Assembly (NCBI RefSeq): GCF_002161285.1
Contig: NZ_NFHH01000006.1
Location: forward strand, 110,793 to 174,792
Reading direction: 5' to 3'
DNA: 64,000 nucleotides
Source: Blautia sp. An81
GTDB lineage: Bacteria > Bacillota > Clostridia > Lachnospirales > Lachnospiraceae
Below, one piece after another: positions 26,923 to 35,655 of this stretch. Made by a program: the position numbers and the translations under genes. The notes beneath the pieces were generated by a model. It ran no database searches, was not told where the DNA came from, and worked only from the letters and a program-made list of their open reading frames with translations. Positions within the stretch are counted from its first letter, which is position 1; the number at the start of each line of letters is the position of its first letter.

Positions 26923-28455
26923 TTAAGAAACAGACTTTCTGTACTCCGAAGGCAGAACGCCTACTTCCTCTTTGAACACCCGGCTCATATATTTTGGATC
27001 TGTATAGCCAGTCAGCTCAGCGATCTGATTCAGCTTCAGCCTCGTATTCAAAAGCAGACCTTTGATTCTTTCAATCCGGTAATGCCTTACAGTCTCTGTA
27101 AATCCTGCTCCTGTTTCTTTTTTAAACTGGGAACTTAGATATTCTTCAGATACAAACAGCCTTTCCGCTGTTTCCTCCAGTGTCACTCCCTGATCATAGT
27201 ATTTCCTTACCAGCTGAACTGCCCTTCGGATCAAAGGGCTGAACTGTTCATCGCCTTCTTCTGTAAAAGCTTTAAAGCTCACAAGGTTCAGAAATTCTTC
27301 CATAGCAGTCCGAATCTGGCCCCAGCTCATGGCTTCTGCAATATTCTGTATACATGCCTGTATCTTCAACTCTGATTCAATCTCATTTTGTGTTTTATAT
27401 GCATTTATCACCGCCATATTAAAACGGATCAGACATTCCTTCATATCTGCCGGGCTGTGGGGCTGCCTTCTTAGCAGATCATACACTCGGTAATAGCACC
27501 TTTTAATATCCTCGCCGTCAGAAGCAAGGACTGCCCGTTTTACTCTCTGCTCCAGTTCAACAGGATATTTAAGGGGGATGGATTCCTTTTTTTCTATCTG
27601 ACTAATGGGAATAAGCTTTCCTCTGTCATAAAGCAGATTCCATTCCCGCACCTGCTGGATTTCACGCAGCTTTTCAAGAAGCTGTCCTCCCTCTTTCATA
27701 TCTCCCCAGAAACATACGATTTCATCTTTTATTTTCTTACACAAAGCAGGTATCACCTGGCTCTGGAAAAAAGAATATACTTTTTCCCGTTCATCCTCAA
27801 ACCGATATAACACCGCAGTTACCACATGCCATACATCTACCGGCAGCACACAGACTGAGGCTCCCGAATCATTCCCCATTTTCTCCAGCAGAGGGCAGAC
27901 TATCTCGCAAAGTTCTACATATCTGTCGCCCAGCCATATGGCAGCTACAGCTGCCGGCTCTTCCAGCGTAAACCCGTATATTTCTCTGGTTACTGCATGA
28001 AATCTGCTGTCTGGATGGAGCTGTCCATTCAGGCATCCCCGAAAAATATTTTCTACTGTAAATACAGAGGTAATGGCCTTCTCCTCCGCCAGCCTGTCGC
28101 TGATCTTCAGAAGCTCTCTGTGCAGTTCCTCCGTCTTCAGCGGTTTCAGAAGATAGCTGTCTGCCCCCAGCTCAATGGCCTCTCTGGCAGTATTAAAATC
28201 CGTATCTTTCGTAAGCATGAGCACTTTTGAAGTAATCCCTTTATCCCGGAGTTTTTTCAGCATGGTCAGTCCGTCCATTCCTTCCAGTCTCACATCCATA
28301 ATGATAAGATCTGGATGGGTACTTTCAATCAGTTCGTACCCCTTCTGACCATTTTGTGCCGTACCTTCCAGTTCATATTCCAATCCGCTTTTTTGCAGTG
28401 CCCTGATAATCTCTTCTATAACTGTCTTCTCCCTGTCTGTAATTACAATTCTCAT
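26923..28455 (-). CDS. AraC-type response regulator (YesN-like)
   Basis: 510 residues from ATG 28455 (GAAAGGAGCTGCCC upstream). Residues 1-125 are a receiver domain with phosphoacceptor Asp in LIIMDVRLEGMDG and Lys in SYLLKPLKTEE. The middle 280 residues have no clear motif, and residues 405-510 are an AraC double HTH (GVTLEETAERLFVSEEYLSS, then KLNQIAELTGYTDPKYMSRV). The family usually pairs with a sensor kinase controlling sugar-uptake genes; no kinase is adjacent, so it is an orphan here. The only near gene is a small membrane protein 53 bases upstream. Confidence 0.88.
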   Translation of the reverse strand: MRIVITDREKTVIEEIIRALQKSGLEYELEGTAQNGQKGYELIESTHPDLIIMDVRLEGMDGLTMLKKLRDKGITSKVLMLTKDTDFNTAREAIELGADSYLLKPLKTEELHRELLKISDRLAEEKAITSVFTVENIFRGCLNGQLHPDSRFHAVTREIYGFTLEEPAAVAAIWLGDRYVELCEIVCPLLEKMGNDSGASVCVLPVDVWHVVTAVLYRFEDEREKVYSFFQSQVIPALCKKIKDEIVCFWGDMKEGGQLLEKLREIQQVREWNLLYDRGKLIPISQIEKKESIPLKYPVELEQRVKRAVLASDGEDIKRCYYRVYDLLRRQPHSPADMKECLIRFNMAVINAYKTQNEIESELKIQACIQNIAEAMSWGQIRTAMEEFLNLVSFKAFTEEGDEQFSPLIRRAVQLVRKYYDQGVTLEETAERLFVSEEYLSSQFKKETGAGFTETVRHYRIERIKGLLLNTRLKLNQIAELTGYTDPKYMSRVFKEEVGVLPSEYRKSVS

Positions 28456-28508
28456 GGGCAGCTCCTTTCTTTTTCCCCTGTCTTTCAAAAAGGTCTGTAT
28501 CCAGTATA

Positions 28509-28715
28509 TCACAGATTCCCTGTTTCGTCTGCGTTCTTTTCTTTCTTAACAAGAGAATGGAAATACCACACCGGCGCTGCAAATACGGCTAAATAGATTA
28601 CGTATCCGAAAAGGTCCAGCACTGCCTCAGCCAGATTCGGGCCTGTGCTCACTATGGCCAGAAACATTAGGATTCCTGATAAAAGAGCTGCTGTTTTTGT
28701 CATAATATTTTTCAT
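28509..28715 (-). CDS. Small two-helix membrane protein
   Basis: 68 residues with two hydrophobic segments (AALLSGILMFLAIVSTGPNL; DLFGYVIYLAVFAAPVWYFH) and a charged tail. AGGAGAGAAC precedes the ATG. It lies just upstream of the AraC-type regulator on the same strand, so possibly co-transcribed. Function unknown. Confidence 0.55.
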   Translation of the reverse strand: MKNIMTKTAALLSGILMFLAIVSTGPNLAEAVLDLFGYVIYLAVFAAPVWYFHSLVKKEKNADETGNL

Positions 28716-28847
28716 AAAAGTTCTCTCCTTTTTTCTTTTCTATAAATGATCATAGTCCTTCTATGTTGCATTATCCTCTCATTTTGGAAAAATAATGTTG
28801 CAGTTCTGTTACTTCTCCAAAAAGGTTACAAAATCGAGAGATTTTAT

Positions 28848-28876
28848 TTGAAAGTCTGAGACATTCCTGATAGGAT
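28848..28876 (+). promoter_or_regulatory. Promoter of the ABC transporter operon
   Basis: TTGAAA (28848-28853), 17-base spacer, TAGGAT (28871-28876). It is 64 bases upstream of the ATG of the ATP-binding subunit. Confidence 0.5.
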
Positions 28877-28939
28877 TCTATGGTAGAGTAAATACAGTAA
28901 AAGTTATTCCCGGAAACTGCAGCTGTAAAGGAGGTTCTG

Positions 28940-29638
28940 ATGAATAAGGGAAATATTATAGAAGTAATCGATCTGTGTAAATCTTATGGAAAGGGTTTTT
29001 CTCTGGTAAAAGCTCTGGACCATATTTCTTTGACAATAGAGGAGGGAACCTTCACTGCCATTGTGGGCGCCAGCGGAAGCGGAAAATCCAGCCTTCTTCA
29101 TATGATGGGAGGACTGGACAGCCCGGACAGCGGCCAGGTCCTTGTGGCAGGAAGGGATCTATCCAGGCTTTCTCCGGAACAGGCTTCTATCTACCGCAGG
29201 AGAAATATTGGAATTGTATTTCAGAATTATAATCTGATCCCTATGCTGAATGTATATGAAAACATTGTCTTTCCTATAGAAATCGACGGAAACCAGCCGG
29301 ACAGGGAATTTATTGAAGAAATCACCTGCTGGCTGGGCATCCAGGATAAGCTGGAGAGAAACGTGACTCAGCTCTCTGGAGGCCAGCAGCAGCGGGTAGC
29401 TATTGCCAGAGCTCTGGCGGTAAAGCCTTCTATCCTCCTGTGCGATGAACCTACGGGAAATCTGGATTCCCGCACCAGCCTGGAAGTAGTTGGACTTTTG
29501 AAATCTTCCAGTATGCGTTTTCATCAGACCATTGTTATGATCACCCATAATGATGAGATTGCACAAATGGCGGACCGGATCATTCATATTGAAGACGGTC
29601 ATATCGTAAGAAGAAAGTGGGGAGAGCCATGTCTTTAA
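28940..29638 (+). CDS. ABC transporter ATP-binding protein (MacB/LolD type)
   Basis: 232 residues. Walker [10 protein letters not shown], signature [20 protein letters not shown], Walker [14 protein letters not shown]. Of the MacB-like class that works with FtsX-type permeases, here the next gene. AAAGGAGG precedes the ATG. The last 10 bases overlap the permease start. Role: energising a substrate- or peptide-related exporter or sensor; substrate unknown. Confidence 0.94.
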   Translation: MNKGNIIEVIDLCKSYGKGFSLVKALDHISLTIEEGTFTAIVGASGSGKSSLLHMMGGLDSPDSGQVLVAGRDLSRLSPEQASIYRRRNIGIVFQNYNLIPMLNVYENIVFPIEIDGNQPDREFIEEITCWLGIQDKLERNVTQLSGGQQQRVAIARALAVKPSILLCDEPTGNLDSRTSLEVVGLLKSSSMRFHQTIVMITHNDEIAQMADRIIHIEDGHIVRRKWGEPCL

Positions 29639-31995
29639 TTGCCAATAATAATCAAAAGCCCACCTGGAAGCTGGTAGTCAAAACTCTGAAAGCCGATAAA
29701 TTCCGGACCTTCTGTATTTTATTTGCCATCTGTACCTGTACCTTTGTTATGACCTTCCTTCCCTGTTTTAACACCCTGGATTATCTGGCTATATATGACG
29801 AATTCCGGGAACAGGAGCATGCTTCCTTCACTATGCTCAGTCAGGAAAATACGGCGGCATTATCTCAGGATTCCCATTTTGAAAAAACCGTTCTGGAAAA
29901 ATACGGTGATTTCGGACGGTTGAATGGCGCTTATGCAAGGCCAGTGTACCAGCAGCTGGCAGGAAACGTTTCTTCCATTCATCAGATATTAAAAGGAAAT
30001 TTCCCCCAGGATTCCCGGGATATCCTTATAGACAGTAATCTTGCCCAAAAGCTTCAGGCCGACCTTGGTGACAGTCTCACTTTTCAGGAAAAAGATGGAA
30101 ATACCCAGGTATTTCAGGTATGCGGCATTACAGAGTCAGCCTCAGGAACCAGCGCACCTTGTTTTTATGTTTCCGATTCCTTTGCCCAGTCCAGTTCTAT
30201 GTTTACTGGCAAAGATTTCAGTCTGAAAATATGGCTAAAGCCAGAATTCCTTACCAAAGGATTTGATAAAAATACTTCTCTGATCAGAGATCTGGCTCTG
30301 AAATATGGAATCCCGAAAAGCAACCTCTTTATTAATTACTGCAGTATCGATACCAACCCTCTCGGTCCCTCCATGGTTTTCATCTATATGCTTCTGGATC
30401 TTCTGGTACTGGTCATCGGACTGCTGGTGATCTACAGTATATTTTGTATTTCCATTATGTCCCGGATACGTGCCTTCGGGCAGATGCAGACTCTTGGCAT
30501 GACCAGCCGTCAGATCCGGCGCATGGTAAATCAGGAAAGTTCTCTTTTATGCGTGGCAGGAAGCCTGGGCGGCATCCTTCCCGGTCTGCTCCTGGCAGGT
30601 ATCGCAGCCCGTTACTGGAGTGCCCCTCACATGATCGGTACAGGGCTGGTCGTTCTGATCTGCTCTTATGTATTCATTATGGCCTTTTTACAGAAGCCTG
30701 CCAGGACGGCCTCACGGATCACTCCCTGGGAAGCGGTAAATTATCAGGAGGATCCTTTCTGTCCGGTTACTGGGAAACTTTCCTGCCGTCTGCTGGGCCA
30801 TATGAGGGCGAAAAATAATCGTCAGAGGATGTTTCTCTCCCGTCTGTCCATGATCGTAGGAGGCATATTTTTTCTTCTGACGGCCACCTATATGTCCTAT
30901 TATCATATAGATTCCCGGGCAAGATCCAGCTACTTTCAGAACGCAGATTATATTCTGAGCTATGACTCTCAGTATCTGGATTCCTCTGCCACAGAGCTTG
31001 TAGAATATCAGAAGCAGGATATTTTTAACCAGGATTTTTTAAGGTCCCTTGAAAATTTTCCCCAGGTAGACCGGGTGTTTCCCATCCATGAGGAATACGT
31101 AAACATTCTTACCAAATACGGTACGGAATCTTCTAATATGATTGCCTTTGATAAGGAAACCTTTGCTCTTATCCAGCCATATCTGAAAGACAGCCAGATC
31201 ACCTATGAAGATCTGGTTCGGGAAGGAAGTATTCTTTTCAATCCCATTTATGACTATGAAACGGATTTTTCCCCAGGGAACAGCCTTACCCTCAGCTATT
31301 ATGACGGAGAAGGATATCAGGAAAAAGACCTTCCTGTGGGGGCCATAATAGACCCGAAATTTTCACAGGATAATATTGAGCTGAACTCCAGTTTTCTGGT
31401 TCCTGCTCCTGTTTTTGAAGAACTGTATCCTGGCCTGAACACCATCAATCAGGTCTATATCCGCACAGAAGGACATACCCTGTCTCCGGATCTGGAAGAA
31501 TATCTGAAAGACTTTATGGAGGACTGTCCTTTGATCCGTATGAGTTCTTTTGAAGATTATCAAAGGGAGCTTACACGGCAAAATAATCTTTTTATCCTTC
31601 TTTTTGCAGGGGCAACTCTCATCGTGATCATTTTCAGCGTTTTAAACCTTTTAAACGCTACTCTGAATAAAATGATCACCCAGAACCGGGAGCTGGCTCT
31701 CTTTGAAGCTGTGGGAATGAGCCGGAAGGAAATAAAAAAAATGCTTCTTTATGAATGTCTGTATATTTCCCGGATGCCCCTGATCATCTCCTGGATCACC
31801 GGAAGCCTGATCAGCTACCTGTTCTACATTTTTCTGGTCCGGACTCTGGAAGAGGCAGTTTCTTACGTCTTTCCCCTGTTTCCCCTTTTGCTGTGGAGCG
31901 CCTTTGTACTGGCAGTTCCCAGTATGATCACCCTGCTGTGCTACCGGCATTTTACAAAGACCGGGCTTATGGATCGTCTGAAAAGAGACAAATAA
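29629..31995 (+). CDS. FtsX-type ABC transporter permease
   Basis: 788 residues from the ATG at 29629, which overlaps the ATP-binding gene by 10 bases; an upstream in-frame start is less likely. It has one N-terminal helix, an extracellular domain of about 200 residues, a helix cluster near residues 250-350, another extracellular domain and a C-terminal FtsX core (LIVIIFSVLNLLNATLNKMI, then LFEAVGMSRKEIKKMLLYE). The topology fits macrolide/peptide-type or Bce-like sensing. The convergent kinase/regulator pair suggests a sensory partner. Confidence 0.92.
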   Translation: MSLIANNNQKPTWKLVVKTLKADKFRTFCILFAICTCTFVMTFLPCFNTLDYLAIYDEFREQEHASFTMLSQENTAALSQDSHFEKTVLEKYGDFGRLNGAYARPVYQQLAGNVSSIHQILKGNFPQDSRDILIDSNLAQKLQADLGDSLTFQEKDGNTQVFQVCGITESASGTSAPCFYVSDSFAQSSSMFTGKDFSLKIWLKPEFLTKGFDKNTSLIRDLALKYGIPKSNLFINYCSIDTNPLGPSMVFIYMLLDLLVLVIGLLVIYSIFCISIMSRIRAFGQMQTLGMTSRQIRRMVNQESSLLCVAGSLGGILPGLLLAGIAARYWSAPHMIGTGLVVLICSYVFIMAFLQKPARTASRITPWEAVNYQEDPFCPVTGKLSCRLLGHMRAKNNRQRMFLSRLSMIVGGIFFLLTATYMSYYHIDSRARSSYFQNADYILSYDSQYLDSSATELVEYQKQDIFNQDFLRSLENFPQVDRVFPIHEEYVNILTKYGTESSNMIAFDKETFALIQPYLKDSQITYEDLVREGSILFNPIYDYETDFSPGNSLTLSYYDGEGYQEKDLPVGAIIDPKFSQDNIELNSSFLVPAPVFEELYPGLNTINQVYIRTEGHTLSPDLEEYLKDFMEDCPLIRMSSFEDYQRELTRQNNLFILLFAGATLIVIIFSVLNLLNATLNKMITQNRELALFEAVGMSRKEIKKMLLYECLYISRMPLIISWITGSLISYLFYIFLVRTLEEAVSYVFPLFPLLLWSAFVLAVPSMITLLCYRHFTKTGLMDRLKRDK

Positions 31996-32012
31996 ATCTT
32001 ACGCAGGAATAC

Positions 32013-32073
32013 AAAAGCGGCGTTTCCTGTACTGTCTGAAAAAAAAACAGACAGTATGGAAACGCCGCTTTTT
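32013..32073. terminator. Bidirectional terminator between the permease and the histidine kinase
   Basis: AAAAGCGGCGTTTCC pairs with GGAAACGCCGCTTTT, enclosing a nested hairpin ACTGTCTG/CAGACAGT. T-runs flank both sides, so it serves both convergent transcripts. Confidence 0.85.
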
Positions 32074-33106
32074 AATTCTTTTTCTTTTCAAAGACATTTG
32101 GAAGAAATACGGAAAATGTGGTTCCTTCTCCTTCTTTTGAGGATACTTTTATATACCCTCCCTGCCGGGTGATGATCTGCCGGCTGAGATACAGGCCGAT
32201 GCCTACCCCCTCCTCCAGATGCACTTTTCCTTCCCGGTAAAACCGCTTAAAAATGTCTTCATAATGCTCTTTTGCGATACCGATCCCCGTATCGGAAATA
32301 TCAATCTTTGTAAACATCTCCCAGGCCTCTGTAGATACAGAAATCCGGCCTCCTTCCGGGGTATATTTTACTGCATTATCCAGGATATTAAACAAAGCCT
32401 CCTGGGTCCATTTTGCATCATGAAGCACCATCAGATCCTCATCGCAGCTGCACTCCAGTTCAATTTCTTTCTGTTCTGCCTTGGCCCCTGCCTGAGAAAG
32501 AGCCTGGAAAAGAGTGTCAAAAATCCTGGCCGGCTTTACCTCCAGATGAATCAGAGATGTCTCCAGCCGGGACATTTTCATAAGAGAATCTACCAGAAAC
32601 TCCAGCTTTTTTACCTGGTTCTCAATAACCTGAGCAAACTGTTTCCGCTGCTCCTTGGAAAAGTTTCCAGAGTCCAGCATGGAGCTGTACATGGTGATAT
32701 TAGCAATGGGAGTTTTCAGCTGATGAGAAATATCAGATACCATCTGCTGGATTTCCTGCTTTTGAAATTCCTGGGTGCTTAAAGAAGAATGAATCACATC
32801 TGACAGCTTATCCATCTTCATTTCAATCTTGGAAGTAAGGGTATCTTCCTCTGGTCCCGGCTCCTGAAAATTCCCTTTGGTAAGCTCTTCTACCTGAGTG
32901 CATACCTTATCGGAAAATCCGATAAATGCCTTGCGGAAAACTCTATGTACCGCCAGGATCATCAGGATCATCACGATGCCGAAGCCATAGCATAAAAATG
33001 TGAAAAAGTCTCTTTTTCCAAAAAAAGCTGTGGCAGCCAGGAACAGGACACAGGCCCCTATGGCTACTGTCATAATAAGAGTATCTGCACTTATTCTTCT
33101 ATTCAT
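32072..33106 (-). CDS. Sensor histidine kinase
   Basis: 344 residues. Two N-terminal helices with a very short external loop (TLIMTVAIGACVLFLAATAF; FFTFLCYGFGIVMILMILA), then H-box MVSDISHQLKTPIANITMYS, N-box EALFNILDNAVKYTPEGGRI and G-box ISDTGIGI, VGIGLYLS. The short sensor suggests it detects cues through the transporter, as in Bce-type systems. It overlaps the regulator stop by 8 bases. Confidence 0.94.
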   Translation of the reverse strand: MNRRISADTLIMTVAIGACVLFLAATAFFGKRDFFTFLCYGFGIVMILMILAVHRVFRKAFIGFSDKVCTQVEELTKGNFQEPGPEEDTLTSKIEMKMDKLSDVIHSSLSTQEFQKQEIQQMVSDISHQLKTPIANITMYSSMLDSGNFSKEQRKQFAQVIENQVKKLEFLVDSLMKMSRLETSLIHLEVKPARIFDTLFQALSQAGAKAEQKEIELECSCDEDLMVLHDAKWTQEALFNILDNAVKYTPEGGRISVSTEAWEMFTKIDISDTGIGIAKEHYEDIFKRFYREGKVHLEEGVGIGLYLSRQIITRQGGYIKVSSKEGEGTTFSVFLPNVFEKKKN

Positions 33107-33782
33107 TCTGCACTCCTATCCACTGATAGCCCATGCCGTACAGTGTCTTGATATATTTATACTGGGCGTCTTTGATCTTTGCCCTTAATCTGCTGATATT
33201 AATAGTCAGGGTATGTTCGTCTACAAAGTTTCCCTCACTGTCCCACAGCTTTTCCAAAAGCAGATTTCTGGTAAGCGCCATATTTTCATTTTTAACAAAT
33301 ACATAGAGAAGCTTAAACTCTGTAGGCGTCAGTGCCAGCTTTTCACCTGATTTTGTTACAGTTCTGGTCTCGAAATCGATCACAAGATTTCCGCACCGGT
33401 AAATGTGCTCTTCCTTATTTCCCATAGTCCTTCTCAGGACTGCCTGGATTCTCTGCATAGCGATCTGTACATTAAAAGGTTTCGTAATATAATCGTCTGC
33501 TCCCAGGGAAAAGCCTTCCATCACTTCCTCGTCCAGCTCGTGAGCTGTAATAAAGATCAGGGGCTTCCGGTTAAATCCCTGTATCTCTCTGGCAAAATCA
33601 AATCCATTGCCGTCAGGAAGATTTACATCCAGCAGCATAAGATCAAATTTCTGGGATTCTACCACCGGATAGGCGCTTTTCAGGTCATACACCGGTATGG
33701 TCTCATATCCTCCATTCTGAAGGTTAAAACAAAGTCCTCCATTTAAAAGCTGGTCATCCTCGATCACTAATATTCTGCTCAT
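33099..33782 (-). CDS. OmpR-type response regulator
   Basis: 227 residues from ATG 33782 (MSRILVIEDDQLLN). Phosphoacceptor Asp in FDLMLLDVNLPDGNGF, Lys in GADDYITKPFNVQIAM, winged-helix with LTPTEFKLLYVFVKN and DEHTLTINISRLRAKIKD. It forms an operon with the kinase and probably controls the adjacent ABC operon, which points towards it from the other side of a terminator. Confidence 0.94.
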   Translation of the reverse strand: MSRILVIEDDQLLNGGLCFNLQNGGYETIPVYDLKSAYPVVESQKFDLMLLDVNLPDGNGFDFAREIQGFNRKPLIFITAHELDEEVMEGFSLGADDYITKPFNVQIAMQRIQAVLRRTMGNKEEHIYRCGNLVIDFETRTVTKSGEKLALTPTEFKLLYVFVKNENMALTRNLLLEKLWDSEGNFVDEHTLTINISRLRAKIKDAQYKYIKTLYGMGYQWIGVQNE

Positions 33783-33856
33783 CTGTCTGCCCTCTCTACA
33801 AAAAAGTAAACGCCCATTACTCAGGCCCTCGGCATTTACATTGCCCATGTAATAAA

Positions 33857-33885
33857 ATACTATCAAAAAATTCTCTGTCACGCAA
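33857..33885 (-). promoter_or_regulatory. Promoter of the response regulator/kinase operon
   Basis: On the minus strand: TTGCGT (33885-33880), 17-base spacer, TAGTAT (33862-33857), 75 bases upstream of the ATG. Confidence 0.45.
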
Positions 33886-34109
33886 GAATCCATTTATCTC
33901 TTTGCACAGACATTCTGATTCTGGCAGACAGCAGCCCAGGTCTTGCTTTAAATATAAATATAAAACCATAATTTTGCTCTTGCATTTTTCTGCCTGTTTT
34001 TATATGATGAATATGAAAATATCTAAAAACTTATCTTTTAAGCTTACAGCATTTCTAAATTTCGATTCCTTTTCAAAAATATTCATGTACTTTGACATTT
34101 TAATAAGAC

Positions 34110-34139
34110 TTTACACCTGGCATGGTTGCATGCTACAAT
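34110..34139 (+). promoter_or_regulatory. Promoter of the coiled-coil gene
   Basis: TTTACA (34110-34115), 18-base spacer, TACAAT (34134-34139). The -35 box overlaps the left inverted-repeat arm. The rest of the 33783-34170 gap is AT-rich and shows nothing else clear. Confidence 0.55.
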
Positions 34140-34170
34140 ACATACACCTAAATAATAAGGGGGGGATTTT

Positions 34171-34470
34171 ATGACAGATGGGCAAAAGTTAGATTTAATC
34201 TTGTCAAAGATGACAGATATGCAGAGCGATATCGGCAGCCTGAAAGCAGACGTTGCTACCCTTAAAGCAGACGTTGCCGGTCTCAAAACAGACGTTGCTG
34301 GTCTCAAAACAGACGTTTCCATTCTTAAAACAGATATGGAAAATGTTAAAAAAGAAATCTCGGAATTAAAACATATGGATGCCATGATTTTTGATGAAGT
34401 AGAACGTGTACATGAAATTTTAAATGCACATACCGCCGATACCCTGCTTCATCAACCAACCTATATGTAA
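34171..34470 (+). CDS. Heptad-repeat coiled-coil protein, unknown function
   Basis: 99 residues. The middle is five near-perfect heptads (LKADVAT, LKADVAG, LKTDVAG, LKTDVSI, LKTDMEN) flanked by more heptad-like helix. The N-terminus is MTDGQKLDLILSKMTDMQSD and the C-terminus HEILNAHTADTLLHQPTYM. It should form a long parallel or antiparallel coiled coil. GGGGGGG lies 6 bases upstream of the ATG. Its own promoter and terminator make it a single-gene unit inside the 30-bp inverted repeat. No function assigned. Confidence 0.8.
   Translation: MTDGQKLDLILSKMTDMQSDIGSLKADVATLKADVAGLKTDVAGLKTDVSILKTDMENVKKEISELKHMDAMIFDEVERVHEILNAHTADTLLHQPTYM
34240..34344 (+). repeat. Five tandem 21-bp repeats inside the coiled-coil gene
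   Basis: Five units of 21 bases, with common core AAAGCAGACGTTGC or AAAACAGACGTTGC, encode one heptad each. A multiple of three, so copy-number change by slippage would lengthen or shorten the coil in whole heptads without breaking the frame. Confidence 0.85.
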
Positions 34471-34534
34471 AAACTAAAGATACAGCCTCTATGTGTATCA
34501 TGAGATAATCTCTCTTGTTCACAAAAAGGATAAC

Positions 34535-34579
34535 AGGTGTAAAGTCTTATTTAACTGTCAAAGATTTTACACCTTTTTT
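34535..34579 (+). terminator. Terminator of the coiled-coil gene
   Basis: AGGTGTAAA (34535-34543) pairs with TTTACACCT (34566-34574), followed by a T-run. The left half of this stem lies inside the right arm of the 30-bp inverted repeat. Confidence 0.65.
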
Positions 34580-34625
34580 GCATTTGACCTGCAGTTACAG
34601 ACGCTCCTCCCCCGTTCACCCACAC

Positions 34626-34654
34626 TTGTTGTGCCTGTCTTTGAGTGCTATAAT
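34626..34654 (+). promoter_or_regulatory. Candidate promoter for the MoxR/VWA operon
   Basis: TTGTTG (34626-34631), 17-base spacer, TATAAT (34649-34654), 88 bases upstream of the GTG start. A weak imperfect hairpin (AGGTG...CACCT) follows in the leader. Confidence 0.45.
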
Positions 34655-34742
34655 ATTGTGAGAGATACCAGGGGCAAAAGGTGGGAAATCGTCTTGTCCC
34701 TAGCACCTGGCCTTCAAAATTTTTTAGATGAGGTAAAAAACA

Positions 34743-35651
34743 GTGCTGGATTTTTTATGGGAAGAACACATTGATAAAGGGATTATCGAAGGGATCATGG
34801 AATTCCGGCAAAAATATGGCCAAGCTGAAGCATGCAGCCAGAGGGCTCCACGATATGTATACTATGGAAAAGAAGTCTGGGAACAGGCTTCCCAGGCTTT
34901 GCTCTGCGGCAAAAATCTCCTTCTGGCCGGCGCTAAGGCTACTGGAAAAAATATGCTGGCGGAAAATCTGGCAGAGGTCTTTGGCCGTCCAAGCTGGAAT
35001 GTCTCCTTTCATATTAACATGGACGCCTCCTATATGATCGGAACGGACACCTTCCAGGAGGGGCAGGTAGTATTCCGCCCGGGACCGGTGTACGAAAGCG
35101 CCGCTCAGGGCGGCTTCTGCATCCTGGATGAGATTAACATGGCCCGGAATGAGGCCCTTGCGGTACTACACTCTGTTCTGGATTTCCGCCGGGTGATAAA
35201 TGTCCCTGGCTACAGCCGGATTTCAGTTCATGAAGCAGCCCGTTTTATCGCCACAATGAACTATGGATATGCCGGTACCAGAGACCTTAACGAAGCCCTG
35301 ACTTCCAGGTTTATGGTCATACATATGCCGGAAATCTCCCAGGACAATCTGGAAAAACTTTTAAAACGGGAATTCCCTTCTATGAAAAACTCCTATATCC
35401 AGCAGTTTGCCGGGCTGTTCCAGGATATCGAAAAGAAGTGCAAAAACGGAGAACTGACCAGCCGGGTCCTGGATTTACGGGGACTTCTGGATGCCTTAAG
35501 CCTCATGGAAAAGGGCCTTTCCCCTCTGGCAGCCCTGGATATGGGAATCACCAACAAGACCTTTGACGCCTATGAACAATCTCTGATACAAGATGTGATC
35601 GCTTCCCGGATTTCCAGAAAGACAACTGCGGGAAGTATTTTTGCAGGATAA
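34743..35651 (+). CDS. MoxR-family AAA ATPase
   Basis: 302 residues if the GTG at 34743 is used (GAGG 9 bases upstream); ATG 34797 is an alternative with a short-spaced GAAGGG. Walker A LLLAGAKATGKNMLAENLA (Asn after GK, seen in this subgroup), Walker B GGFCILDEINMARNEALA, sensor 1 FIATMNYGYAG, Arg finger ALTSRFMV. MoxR ATPases act as chaperones that insert cofactors or assemble complexes with a VWA partner. The partner gene follows within 5 bases. Target unknown. Confidence 0.88.
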   Translation: MLDFLWEEHIDKGIIEGIMEFRQKYGQAEACSQRAPRYVYYGKEVWEQASQALLCGKNLLLAGAKATGKNMLAENLAEVFGRPSWNVSFHINMDASYMIGTDTFQEGQVVFRPGPVYESAAQGGFCILDEINMARNEALAVLHSVLDFRRVINVPGYSRISVHEAARFIATMNYGYAGTRDLNEALTSRFMVIHMPEISQDNLEKLLKREFPSMKNSYIQQFAGLFQDIEKKCKNGELTSRVLDLRGLLDALSLMEKGLSPLAALDMGITNKTFDAYEQSLIQDVIASRISRKTTAGSIFAG

Positions 35652-35655
35652 GAAA

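Larger units (their letters stand above)
34090..34563. repeat. 30-bp inverted repeat (28/30) framing the coiled-coil gene
   Basis: Arm 34090-34119 and arm 34534-34563 are reverse complements with two mismatches; an 18-base stretch, AATAAGACTTTACACCTG, is identical. The enclosed 414 bp hold the -10 element and the whole 99-codon gene; the -35 lies inside the left arm. No target-site duplication is visible. This may be an invertible segment, a minimal mobile unit, or a coincidental reuse of a terminator sequence. Confidence 0.75.

Noticed and set aside
34240..34344. Short regularly spaced repeats suggesting a CRISPR array
   Set aside because: The units are adjacent 21-mers without spacers, in frame, and encode heptads of a coiled coil.
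34678..34728. Attenuator hairpin in the MoxR leader
   Set aside because: The AGGTG/CACCT stem is only 5 bp with a long loop and the following T-run is interrupted, so it is too weak to list.
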